A stretch of DNA of 64,000 nt, taken from positions 62,001 through 126,000 of the forward strand of contig JAQQWL010000018.1 in assembly GCA_038363925.1 (NCBI GenBank), read 5' to 3'. Of the stretch, positions 53,633 through 63,009 are shown piece by piece. Source of the DNA: Apiospora phragmitis. Its lineage: Eukaryota; Ascomycota; Sordariomycetes; Amphisphaeriales; Apiosporaceae. The position numbers and the translations under genes are program-made. Under the pieces are notes generated by a model. That model saw only the letters and a list, made by a program, of their open reading frames with translations, did not search any database and was not told the DNA's origin. Numbering within the stretch: position 1 is the first letter of the stretch; each line of letters starts with the position of its first letter.

Positions 53633-53802
53633 TGTCAGGTTTGCACCTGACAAGGGTCTGATACCCGGCTGCAGAGCGCCGAGGTCGCCGCTAGGTATAT
53701 AAGTCTAGTGGTCCTCCCAGACTGTTGGAGGGCCAGAGTTCAGTGAATGCACACACCTACCCCTACGGGCATCTCTTCACTCTATCCGTGACGACCTTGA
53801 CA
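53633..53802 (+). repeat. 3' LTR of a second LTR-retrotransposon family
   Basis: 170 bp from TGTCAGG to CCTTGACA (terminal inverted TGTCA/TGACA), with AGGTATATAAG as TATA. Homologous to the solo LTR at 41872-42040. No matching 5' LTR or pol in the window, so the rest of the element was deleted or lies elsewhere. Confidence 0.85.
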
Positions 53803-54107
53803 TGATCTCTGGACGATTGGGACACGCTCCACCCGTACCGTCCCACCCGTACCTATATATATACTTAACCTTAAAATTAGACTCAGTCTAGGTATTTCAG
53901 TAGGGCGGAGATTTCCGCCGGGCAGGGCAAAGTAGCTCGCTTGTGCTAGGGTCAGTGCAGGTTCCATTAACAGTTCCGTTAGGCGGGCACCCTATGGCCC
54001 TTAAGACCCAATGTTTGTTTCTAAAATATTTTAAGAAGCAGGTTACAGCTTGTTCTGAACAAACCAGCCATTCATCCTCTTCTTCTTCTTGCTTTTGAGT
54101 ATCACAC
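53803..54107. other. Short intergenic stretch, 5' flank of next gene
   Basis: Contains TATATATATACTTAA at about 53854 and CT-rich sequence (CTTCTTCTTCTTGC) shortly before the ATG, typical of a fungal promoter. Confidence 0.45.
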
Positions 54108-55045
54108 ATGATTGACATCATCATGTCCATCCAAGAAACCTTTGAGGAAATCCCCTGGGAGCTCAGGACAGACTCTCTGATGGTCCCCATTCCGAATCGA
54201 GATGCCAATGCCATGACTTGCATGTTGACTCTATCAGACAACCTGGCAATCCAGCCACCTGGGGTGTATGCTCGTGGTTCCTGGGGCTACGCCAGTAAGT
54301 GCAGGCATACACATTCCTTTTACTCCTACCTGGCGGTTTTACTTTCCCCTCTACTGACTTCGGCCAAGTTCTACGTACCGTATATACCCCGGAATCCAAT
54401 GACTTGTTTCCCGCGGCCATTGCCAAACTAGAGGTCTGGATGCGAAAGTACCACCTCCATATCAACCGATTCCCTATGTGGGGCGAAATAGGCGAGGCCA
54501 AACACCGAAACAAGGCCAACGGGTCCATCAATGACGAGCTGGGGCGTCGCTTTCGTGTCGAGCTTCTGGAAGACAAAGACAGGATGGACCTGCCTCACCT
54601 CAACCGCGCCTCTCACGACGACATCGGCTCCCTTTGCGATGTCTTCGATACGTGGGTCGCCAGTGTGGGGCAGGATCATCCCCGTGACGAGACCACCTCC
54701 ATAAGCCCCCGGTTCTGCGACTGCTTGGTGGTGGACGAGGAGGCCCTGCGTTCGCTTGCCGCGCTTTCCGAGGACCCTCCTCAGCTGCACGTTGCCGCCG
54801 ATTGTGCGACGAAACAGGTGAGCTACACTATCACATGGATAGAGATGGCATGTTTGACAACTTTTCGCTTACTCTGGGTGCAGAAATGGCGAAGTGAAGC
54901 CTCTGCGTTCCTCTGGTTGCTCGACACGCGGTCGGTTCGGCATTTCGCCCCGAATCCCGATCAATACCCCAATTTTAGGGGATGGATGAAGTTAAACGTC
55001 GGAGAGATACCTGGGTTTGTCATAATGTCTGTCATAGCTAGATAG
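54108..55045 (+). CDS. Conserved fungal hypothetical protein with WGYA-LRTVY motif, intact
   Basis: Exons 54108-54294, 54369-54817 and 54884-55045. Introns are 74 nt (GTAAGT) and 66 nt (GTGAGC; divisible by 3, so retention would stay open). About 265 aa. Exon 1/2 junction gives WGYAILRTVYTPESNDLFPA. Middle: RFRVELLEDKDRMDLPHLNR, IGSLCDVFDTWVAS, FCDCLVVDEEALRSLA. Exon 3: SAFLWLLDTRSVRH. I recall a large fungal family beginning with WGYTILRTVYTP and containing CLVIDE, with no known function; this copy fits throughout. Start could also be the second ATG at 54123. One of the few undamaged cellular genes here. Confidence 0.75.
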
Positions 55046-55085
55046 CTGCATACGGACAATAAACTTGATTCAAAAAAAAGCTGGA

Positions 55086-56350
55086 ATGCTCTTTCTCCAA
55101 CCAGTGCGATTATTCTTTGCTTTTGTTGGTGTGTTTATATCCATTCAGCTCGGACAGCACATTGCTGCAATGACAGCTAGCAAGAGAGCGATTGTGACGA
55201 ATTCTCCCGGCATCAACGCCGGTATTTCCAATAACTGTATGGCGCTGAAGCCATTGAAAGTCGAAGTCATCAACAACATCAAAGGGAGCCAACTGTTTGT
55301 CTATATAACAGGCGTCGATCAAGTTGGGGCCACTAAGTTCCTCACCAGATCGGTCACTTGGTTTTATCCCGTAGTAGCAGAGGATGCAAGTTTTTCGTTA
55401 ATCGATCAGGCCTTGATCTCAATCCCAATTGCAGAGCAGCCCAACGTCTTCGCCGTCACTATTCAAGACTGTGTTGTTTCAGGAAGGATCTGGATTTCTT
55501 TGGGCCAGCTTCCCTTTCATGTTGCGGCTTCGGACGGCGGCTCGCCTTATCTCGTTCCGCCTTCCGTTTTAGATAGCACAAATACTTCAAACACGGTGGA
55601 CTGGGGATTTGTCGAGCTTACGCACACTGATAGAGACGGGCTGTATGCCAACTTATCCTTCGTGGACTTTGTCGGCTTGATCCTTAGTCTCACTCTGACC
55701 CTCGAGCAAGGAGATGCGCAGAAGGTTATTGGTCTCGCAAGTGACGGTGTCTATAGTGTCTGCGAGCAGCTGCGACAACAAAGTCGATTAGACGGGCTAC
55801 CATGGGACCAACTATGCGTCACAGCACCTAGCGGTCGACCATTGCGTGTTCTTTCGCCGAACCTCTATGAGAGCATACATCGGGAGCCACGCAGGGGTAC
55901 TACGCGCCCTATGTCAATCAAGTATGGTCAAAGTATACGTCTCGTGATCTTGTGATAGATACGCAGTCAAGCATGGGTTCCGTTACTTGCCGCGTTGGTC
56001 AAGACGGGCTTCTTTCTTGCGACGGGGACAATCGGGGATACGCACGGCCAAGCGCGTCAGATATATGGAGTTGTAGTACTGGACCTTTTGCGATCCTCGC
56101 CGACGATAATGCCGTGCACCGCTCAGTTGTGCCTAGATTATGTGCTGCATTCACAAGATCCACCCTGCTCATCGAAGGTGGCGAAACCCAGCCTGCAGTT
56201 GACCGTAAAAGATATTATCTCGGCAAAATAACCAATCACTACAGCCGAGCCGTACACCAATGCCAACTCGACGGGAAAGGGTATTCGTTTCCTTATGATG
56301 ATGTGAATGTGAGCTATATAGAATTGACATGGAACTGCTGGCTAGACTAG
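55086..56350 (+). CDS. GH64 family beta-1,3-glucanase-like secreted protein, one frameshift
   Basis: ATG 55086 begins a hydrophobic signal peptide (MLFLQPVRLFFAFVGVFISI). The catalytic domain shows VYITGVD, WGFVELTHTDRDGLYANLSF, VDFVGL, SDGVYSVCEQL, LPWDQLCV and SPNLYESIH, the hallmark order of GH64/thaumatin-like glucanases. A missing G in the run 55894-55897 breaks the frame. The next frame continues YYAPYVNQVWSKYTSRDLVI, SCDGDNRGYARPSASDI, NHYSRAVHQC and ends WNCWLD at 56350. Full length would be about 420 aa, normal for the family. Probable role: hydrolysis of cell-wall beta-1,3-glucan outside the cell. Unless the indel is an error, the gene is truncated. Confidence 0.82.
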
Positions 56351-56716
56351 AAACTGTGCCATGTGGGTGAATGCCTACCTCTGCGTAATAGACTTCGCGG
56401 AATTGATGACAAAGAAAATGAAATGAACTGATTTGACATTTGATATATGCATCGGTGTCTAGATCGTGGAATGCCTACCTACAGACTCTAAATGCCAATA
56501 CAAGAAAAGGGCGAAAATACTTCAGCCTGAGAGCACAACCACCCATTCAAGATCCCCAGCTTAGGCTCCACAATCCCCCTCTACTCTTCGTATTTGCCGC
56601 CCACTAAGATGGCAGGGTCTTTTACGAGGCGACTTTTTCAACTGGCCTAACGCTCTGCCTTGACGAACACCTACAAAACACACCACCAACCTCACAACAA
56701 TCGCAACACCGCAATC
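56351..56716. other. Intergenic stretch and leader of CWC25 copy
   Basis: The right half has a CA-rich leader (CAACCTCACAACAATCGCAA) usual for housekeeping fungal genes, so the copy carries its own promoter-proximal region. Confidence 0.4.
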
Positions 56717-57330
56717 ATGGGTGGTGGCGATCTGAACTTGAAGAAGTCATGGCATCCGGGTTTGATGAAGAATCAAGCTCGTGTCTATGACGAGGAAAAG
56801 AAGGCTCTCGAAGAGAGAAAAACGCACCGAGCAGAGAATCCGCGAGCTCAAGGAAGAACGAGCCAAGGAGGAAATCCAAAATCAACTCGAGGCCGCTGGC
56901 AATCGCAAACGAGTCGACCGCGTCGACTGGATGTACAGTGGTCCTAGCGACACTGGCGGAGGCACCGCAGAAGAGTTGGAGTCTTATCTGCTGGGAAAGC
57001 GAAGGGTCGACAATCTCATCAAGGTACCGACTATCAAAAGTTGGAGAAGAATGCCGGCGAAGAGAGTTTTATGGCGTTGCAAAATGCCAATACCGTTCGA
57101 GATACCGCTGCCAAAGTTCGGGATGATCCCCTGCTCGCCATGAAAAAACAAGAACAGGCTGCCTATGAGGCCATCATGAAGGACCCAACAAGGAGGCGCC
57201 AATTACTGGCGACAATGGGCAGGACGGAGGAAAGCACATCAAAGAGCAAGGAGGATAAACACTCGAGACACCATCGCCACCGGCATCGGTCACACTCGAG
57301 GGATCGAGAACATCGTCGCCACCGATACGA
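56717..57330 (+). pseudogene. cwc25: CWC25-like splicing factor, frameshifted and 3'-truncated copy
   Basis: ATG 56717: [20 protein letters not shown], the invariant start of CWC25, a spliceosome factor acting at the first catalytic step. An extra A in 56818-56822 shifts to [24 protein letters not shown] sequence and [31 protein letters not shown] missing G at 57023-57024 shifts again to [38 protein letters not shown], and the [20 protein letters not shown] tail. After about 57330 the Arg/Ser tail is replaced by unrelated sequence. Truncation plus two shifts suggest a decayed duplicate; the functional gene should be elsewhere. Confidence 0.85.
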
Positions 57331-57889
57331 GTTTGTTTTAGTTTCTTCGCATCGATTAAGAGGTACACCTGATCATAGCAATGAAGATTATGAATTAGCT
57401 GGTCGATCCGGATTGACTTTCTTGCCATGCGGGCACTTTTGCAGCAGATAGACTATGACTAAGAATTGAGGGGTGAGTTCCCTGCCCATGAAGAGCAGTC
57501 CAAATTCACGATCATAGCGATTCGAGTCATAAACTATGCTCTCAGTCTATACGTGGGCGGCCCTTGCTTTATAAAATCGACATGAATCCCTCTCGATCCT
57601 TCATCGGGATCCCTTGGGGTGGATTGGCTTTGCATCCAACCTCAGCTCGCTTAGAAACGTCTACCAACGCCGAGTAGAATGCTTCCCAAGTGAGCTAGAT
57701 TGTACCTTTCGCCAGCTGTTACTCTGTGAATGGAATTTTCCGGGGCTTGATTTTGCTCCTCTCTTCCTTGTACTTCAAGACCGCCCTAAAATAATAGTTC
57801 GTCCGCGCCGCGGGGCGGTTAGGCTTCGTGTGGAGACTCAGGTGCTGCATCCAATTGTCTTTCCGGTTAAAGTTCCTACCACAGAAGTC
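57331..57889. other. Intergenic stretch after the CWC25 breakpoint
   Basis: A forward frame at 57614-57961 (115 codons) runs into the R2 repeat and shares its terminal peptide; probably part of the repeat. No other gene. Confidence 0.4.
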
Positions 57890-58110
57890 ACGTCATTTGG
57901 GCCGGCGACGCCGTTAGCAACTCTACACCCTGAGGTCTACATCTGCCCTACCGTAGCTTAACTAGCTTACATTCTTGTACGTCCGAAAGGGTACGCACCG
58001 TATGAGGACCTCAATCCGAATGCCAAGCTTGGCGAGATACTTTTAAAACAGCTGCAAAAAAGCACTTCCTAATCGAGAAGTCTCTAGCGTCGCCAAATGA
58101 ACTACATATG
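57890..58110 (+). repeat. Dispersed repeat family A, R2-R3 fragment
   Basis: GGGCCGGCGACGCCGTTAGC, CCTGAGGTCTACATCTGCCC and CACTTCCTAATCGAGAAG match the longer copies. The frame ends HPEVYICPTVA-stop. Confidence 0.85.
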
Positions 58111-58224
58111 AATCACACCCTCAGTACTCCATGTGTCTGGGCCAGATGGGGCATCCAGAGGCGGAAGCACTACAACACTAAAAGTGAGATCGAGCTGCAG
58201 GCAGTTTTGGTCCATAAGCTGTTC

Positions 58225-58935
58225 GTAGGATACTGTACTGTATGTTACTGGATGATTCTGGTTTCATTCGGAATCGGCGCACTTCGATAAGGGTGCAATG
58301 GGAAACTACGGTCGTGAGGACCAGAATGGTAGTTGGGCCTCCCAGTATCATTTCTGCATACTACTCGGTGGGAATTGGAGGACCCCCAGAGTGCCTCGTG
58401 TGAGCCAGCAGGTGCGCCACGGCCAACAATGGAACACAACAATATCGGCGCTGCTGTCCCCTGGCTTTGCTCATTTGGACCGGCGGCGCCATCAGCAGCT
58501 ATGCATCCTGAGGTCGACATCTGCCCTAGCGCCGCTTAACGACGCAGAGCTGGAGAGATAACTTTGAACCGACTACGAAAAAGCATTTCCTGATCGAGAG
58601 TCTAGCTTCGCAAGATGAACTGCAGATAAGTCACACCGTCAGTACTGCACCGGCCTCTTTTGACGACTGTACCTTGAGGTACGAACCCAATAAGACTAGA
58701 AGTAGCTTCAGGTAGCATGGCCAGAAACAGGTGCAGATAGCTGAGCTATGATACTGGTAGGTACGAACCAGAAGAGCTGCGTTGAGGCTTTCGGGTACAA
58801 TGAGCACATGCTACTATTTGAGTACCTGGGAGAACCAGATGCGTTTCGGCTGCCTGTCGTGAACAGGACCGGTCTAGCCCAAACCGCAGAGTCATAGAAA
58901 CACTTCGGCAACTACGGGGGGCCCATACGGGACCA
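58225..58935 (+). repeat. Dispersed repeat family A, longest R1-R2-R3 copy
   Basis: Starts with the R1 end (ACTGTATGTTACTGGATGA), then GAATCGGCGCACTTCG, R2 (TTCTGCATACTACTCGGTGG to TGAGGTCGACATCTGCCCTA) and R3 (TACCTTGAGGTACGAACCCA to CGTTTCGGCTGCCTGTCGTG). One forward frame through R2 reads EDPQSASCEPAGAPRP and FGPAAPSAAMHPEVDICP. Confidence 0.9.
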
Positions 58936-59300
58936 TAGCCACGCCGGCATGGAATTTGACGCAACATGGTGAGACCGGCTGCCAAGAAGCACTTCCTTCC
59001 TAATTGAGAAATCGGTAGCTTCGCAAGATGATCAACCCATAAATGGTAGGTTGGATACTGTACTGTATCGTGCTGGTCACTTCTGGTTACTGGACCTCGA
59101 GGTACGAAGCCTGGAATATCAGAGTAGCTTTCGGTAGTATCGTCAGGAAACGACGCCAAATGGGTGTGCCTTACCCAGAGATACGGGAAAGTACGAACCA
59201 GAACAGCAGCACGAGAGATTCGGCGTACAGTGACCTCGTACTACTCCAGAACGACATACGAGTACGACCAGATGCATTTCGGCTGCCCTTGAACGCCGGG
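58936..59300 (+). repeat. Dispersed repeat family A, R3-type copy
   Basis: ACCGGCTGCCAAGAAGCACT, GATCAACCCATAAATGG and a second, more diverged R3 (GACCTCGAGGTACGAAGCC, GTACGAACCAGAACAGCAGC, GATGCATTTCGGCTGCCC) follow each other directly. Confidence 0.8.
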
Positions 59301-59369
59301 AGTACGTCATAAGGACTGGACTAGCCCAAGCAAGAGAAAAAGAGCTTTTCCACATCCATGCGACAGCAA

Positions 59370-59470
59370 GGGCCAACAGAATTTAGGACTGGAAACAACC
59401 CGTGGCCCTCTTCGCGCTGATGCAGCAAAAAGAGAGTACGGTTTGCCACTGAGTAATTCTGGTTCCATTG
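59370..59470 (+). repeat. Dispersed repeat family A, R1 end fragment
   Basis: GGGCCAACAGAATTTAGGAC, GATGCAGCAAAAAGAGAGTA and AATTCTGGTTCC match 1530-1615 and 20170-20265. Confidence 0.85.
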
Positions 59471-59824
59471 CGAATACGTCAAAAATTGGATACTTGGAGA
59501 CTACGGTTACAAGGCCCTTTTTGTCATGGCTCTGAATCATCGCAACTCCTAGTTCTCTCGTACTGTCGGCTCCCGTTCAACTTCTCTGGTCGAGCGGATG
59601 CGGATTCGCTCCTCAGCCTCTCCGCAAGTTGGCCGGGTCACTTCCAGCTGCCACGGTAGATGCTGGCTTCCAGGAAACTCCGCTATTCCTAGCTAGCAGG
59701 TAGAGGCGACATCGACGCTGAGAGGGTACGAAGCAGTGAGTAGGACAAGGTCGGGTACGGTACGGTCATCTTGAAGAAACCCCTTGAACCCTTACAGTAT
59801 CTTTTCTAATGTATAGTCTGAACC
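59471..59824. other. Short unassigned stretch
   Basis: AAACCCCTTGAACCCTTAC at 59778 recurs at 61184, so a small dispersed sequence lies here. No gene. Confidence 0.4.
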
Positions 59825-60110
59825 GGTTAAGCTGCGGTAGGGCAGATGTAGACCTCAGGATACAGAGCTGCTGATGGCGCCGCCGGTCCAAAGGAGGGGG
59901 ACAGAACCGGGGTGAGTACTGCCGCGTCCCGTTGTTGGTAGTGTTGACTCACACGAGGCACGTCGGGTCCTCCAATTCCCATCGTGTAGTATGCAGAAAG
60001 GATACTGGAGGCCGAAACTACCGTTTTGGTCGCCCGACCTTCCCGAAGTGCGCCGATTTCAAATGGAACCAGAGCCTGATGTTCCCCCGTTCCGCTTACA
60101 CACGGCAAAA
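59825..60110 (-). repeat. Dispersed repeat family A, R1-R2 copy, inverted
   Basis: Minus-strand order: AACGGGGGAACATCAGGCTC, AAATCGGCGCACTTCGGGAA, TTTCTGCATACTACACGATG, GGACCGGCGGCGCCATCAGC, TGAGGTCTACATCTGCCCTA. The reverse frame ends FGPAAPSAALYPEVYICPTA. Confidence 0.9.
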
Positions 60111-60376
60111 CGAACAGATTTGGAGCCCGTTCGCAGGCGTGACTAGGTATACGGCTGTTTCGCGTATTTGCCTGCTACGGCTGGAGCTCGGGTTCCCCCT
60201 ACTGAATAGACAGCCTAAGCCCCACTGCCATATCGCACTACTGGGTACTGGGCCAACATACCCCAAAGTCACACCCCATCATTACGTCGAGGACAGCATT
60301 GTACAAATTTAGCAGCGACGACAAAAACTTTCCATCATTGAACTTCTTGGCCCCTAAACGGGTCCCCTCCAAAATC

Positions 60377-61071
60377 ATGTCGCCAACGAAGAGGGTTATT
60401 TCTCCAAATGCAGTCAACAAATGGAATACACCATCGCAATCGCCGCCGACAAGGCATGTGAATGTAGAGGCCTCAGCTCCGTGCTCGATGGCAAAACCCA
60501 CGCCTCTGCGCCGGAGGAAGCTGGGCAACTCGCAGAGCATTGCTGAGTCCCTGCTCCAGAAATGGCGCGAAACCGAGCTGCTCAGGAAGGAGGAGAAGGA
60601 GAGACTGGCCTCGAATCCGAGGGGCCTTCGTCTCAAGGCCAGCAAGTTGACCTTGAGCTCACAGCACCATCAGGTATCGGAATCCTCGCTGGAGCAGAGA
60701 ACCAACCTAGACTTTTCCTTGTCGGATAGCGATGATACCATTGTCCGGCGGAAGGGATCACCGCGCAAGGCTGGCAACAACAACAAGCCACCCAAGCGAA
60801 AGCGGCCCGTCACGGTCTTCGACGAGAGCTCGGAGGAGGAGGCTTCCATTGATAGTGCAGCGAGACATCGAAGGTTGCGAAAGAAGAAAGTGCTGCCATG
60901 AGCAAACGAGTCAAACATGGGATGATTCCCATGCCAAGAGAAACCCAATTTCAACAACTATTGTCTCCCAACAGCAGAGAAACGCGAGCTAAAGTGTCAC
61001 GGGCTATGGCCCGGGTGAAGGCCTCGGCATCCTCGGCCAACTATCGATACGCACAAGCCAAGAGGCCCTGA
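60377..61071 (+). CDS. Basic, disordered nuclear-type protein; one probable frameshift
   Basis: ATG 60377: MSPTKRVISPNAVNKWNTPS. The frame is open upstream to 60299, so an earlier exon is possible. Features: PTPLRRRKLGNSQSIAESLL, a charged helix (LLQKWRETELLRKEEKERLA), DFSLSDSDDTIVRRKGSPRK, PPKRKRPVTVFDESSEEEAS. A missing C near 60895-60898 breaks the frame; the next frame continues MSKRVKHGMIPMPRETQFQQ and ends YRYAQAKRP-stop at about 61071. Phosphosite-like acidic/serine runs and KR patches suggest a chromatin or cell-cycle protein (inference). No named domain. Confidence 0.55.
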
Positions 61072-61199
61072 CCATCATGAAGCTATTTCTACACAAGCAT
61101 AGCCGGAGCCCGGAACGGGCTTCCTTTTCTTTCTTTCCTTAGGTTTAGAATACTCGTATGTAGCAGGATCAAGTCCGTTGAATAAACCCCTTGAACCCT

Positions 61200-61345
61200 T
61201 ACTAGCGACTCAAACTTCCCCTACAATTCGATATTCGAAAAGAAAACGCACCGCTGTGTCCAACATCGAGACTGATTTGATTGATAATGTCCTTTCCGAC
61301 GTCGAGGAGGAGGGGCAGCAAGAGGAAGCCGTGAACACCGGTATT
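61200..61345 (+). pseudogene. Fragment of a basic/acidic protein
   Basis: Forward frame reads SPTIRYSKRKRTAVSNIETD and NVLSDVEEEGQQEEAVN, then loses protein character. It may be a stray exon of a nuclear protein. The left border carries the AAACCCCTTGAACCCTTAC sequence also found at 59778. Confidence 0.35.
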
Positions 61346-61409
61346 CTCGTACGGCCCTATTTTTTCGCTCTCTTAACCCCACAACATCCAGTCCTTTATT
61401 CAGCACAAC

Positions 61410-62023
61410 TTAAACCCGGGATGATTCCCTCCCGCGGTTGTCGGCCTCTGCTGCCTCTCTTGCTGCTTCTTCAACCCTTTCTTGCTTCGCCTCGTAATGA
61501 GCAGATACAAAGCAGAAGACAGCCACAGTGATAGCAAAGAGGATCAGAACCGACCCGTAACCCGCCTGAGCGACGCCTCTGTAGTACATCATGGAGTAAT
61601 ACGGGACAACGTCGTTAGCACTGACCCTTTTGAAGGACGGCTGGAGTCCCTGGACTTGGTCGGCAAGGTAGCCCCGGTCACGATCATGACGAAGGCCAGG
61701 GCTACCTGAGAGGTCGCGTACGTAGGTAAGACGCTTTCGTGTTCGTGTAGCCACCTCGGGCGAGCCACTATCACGGCGCCGTAAATAGCAAACGCAGCCA
61801 TGGCGAGTGCCGTAATGATTGTATCAATGAGAATGTTGCTTTGCAAGGACAGAAATTTATTGTCTAGAATAGCAGCCGTAGTGTTGGCATAGTCGGACCG
61901 AGCTCGGTCTCGTAAAATGACTGCGAAACGTGCTTGGGCCGAGTTGAGAATTGCAATGGCTAGCGAGAGGAGAGTGAGGAAGAAGATGGAAATCCGAATC
62001 CGAATCATATATTTGGAAGACAT
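61410..62023 (-). CDS. Four-TM membrane protein, one frameshift
   Basis: ATG 62023: MSSKYMIRIRISIFFLTLLS (TM1), ILIDTIITALAMAAFAIYGA (TM2), SQVALAFVMIVTG (TM3). A missing C near 61670-61673 shifts the frame to YLADQVQGLQPSFKRV, PYYSMMYYRGVAQAGYGSVL, ILFAITVAVFCFVSAHY (TM4) and a cytosolic helix (EAKQERVEEAAREAAEAD) to stop 61410. I recall fungal four-TM proteins with this spacing but no function. About 205 aa if the missing base is restored. If the indel is real the product would lose TM4. Confidence 0.65.
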
Positions 62024-62479
62024 TTAAGGTCTCTGGATGTTATTGGCAGATTGCGTAGCTAGGTGAAATTCGGTTGTTCCAGCAGACTTGTTATAGTTTA
62101 GAAATAGTTGAGGCAGGTAGTGAAGTGTGAGGAATGAGGTATGAGGAGGCTGAGGACTCTATGTCGCTCTCTTTATATAGATATTCCTCATTATATTTGG
62201 CTGCCTACTTCCTCTGGAGGCTTCTCATAATGCCACGATTGGTTTGTCATGCTGTCCATGGTTGTGGCTATGTTAAGGAAACGTCGGTAGCTTGCATGGG
62301 TCTTCTTCTAATAATCACGATTGCCCATATATTGGTCAACTCTACCCCTATTAGCCTCCCACCTCACTTCGCCACTTTCGCCTCCACTGCCACGTTGACA
62401 GAGGCTGGCTGAGGCAGTATTCCTGGGGGCCCAGAAATGGCGAGGAGCAGAAAAGGGCTGCTTTCATTCTTGCATCTCA
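62024..62479. other. Upstream region of the four-TM gene
   Basis: No gene recognised; a 92-codon forward frame at 62134-62412 is rich in Leu/Ala and probably chance. Confidence 0.4.
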
Positions 62480-62950
62480 GGAGACTAATAGGAAGACAGA
62501 ATTGTCGCACCTCTCAGACTCATAACAGGTGGATGATACTGATCTAGTCAACCGCAGCCACGACCATCTAAGGAAGAATGTCCAAGTTGAGACTACTAAC
62601 TTGCTGCCGTCTAGTCTATTGCTGGCTCGATCGTTTGAGGACCTCGCGAATGTTGCCTCGGGCTTGATTAAAGAGTTCCCAACGCAGACAAAGCGGCGTA
62701 GGGCTCTACTAAGCGAAACACTCTTTTTGGAAGCTAAGTATTCCGGGTTGCAGGGGGATTCTTTTGCCAGTCTCGGTCGTCGGTCGTTGGCGTATGTTCT
62801 GCGGCGCATTGCCAGCGTGATACGGATAATCGTCTTTTTTGTGCCCTTCAATCACGTCGTTATGTCGGATAAGAAGTTAATCATGGCATTTGTTGCTGTT
62901 ACAAGCTCTGACTGCAACTTCTTTTTATTCTTTTGTATCGAAGGCACCTT
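62480..62950 (-). pseudogene. Coding relic related to 27465-27690
   Basis: Reverse frame pieces: LQSELVTATNAMINFLSDIT followed by stop, then IIRITLAMRRRTYANDRRPR, SLSRALRRFVCVGNSLIKPE and TWTFFLRWSWLRLTRSVSST. They read like one protein broken by at least one frame change. The first half is repeated (inverted) at 27465-27690. Family unknown. Confidence 0.45.
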
Positions 62951-63009
62951 CCTAATACAGTAATTCCTACCACTATCACGGGCGCTTTCCAGCCTCACCA
63001 GCGACGGTG

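Noticed and set aside
41872..53802. 41872-42040 and 53633-53802 as the two LTRs of one 12-kb element
   Set aside because: The first LTR has its own complete target duplication (GTCAC both sides) and an empty-site paralogue, so it is a solo LTR; the interval holds unrelated cellular relics.
57614..57961. 115-codon forward ORF as a separate gene
   Set aside because: Its end is the shared R2 repeat peptide; better explained as part of the repeat.
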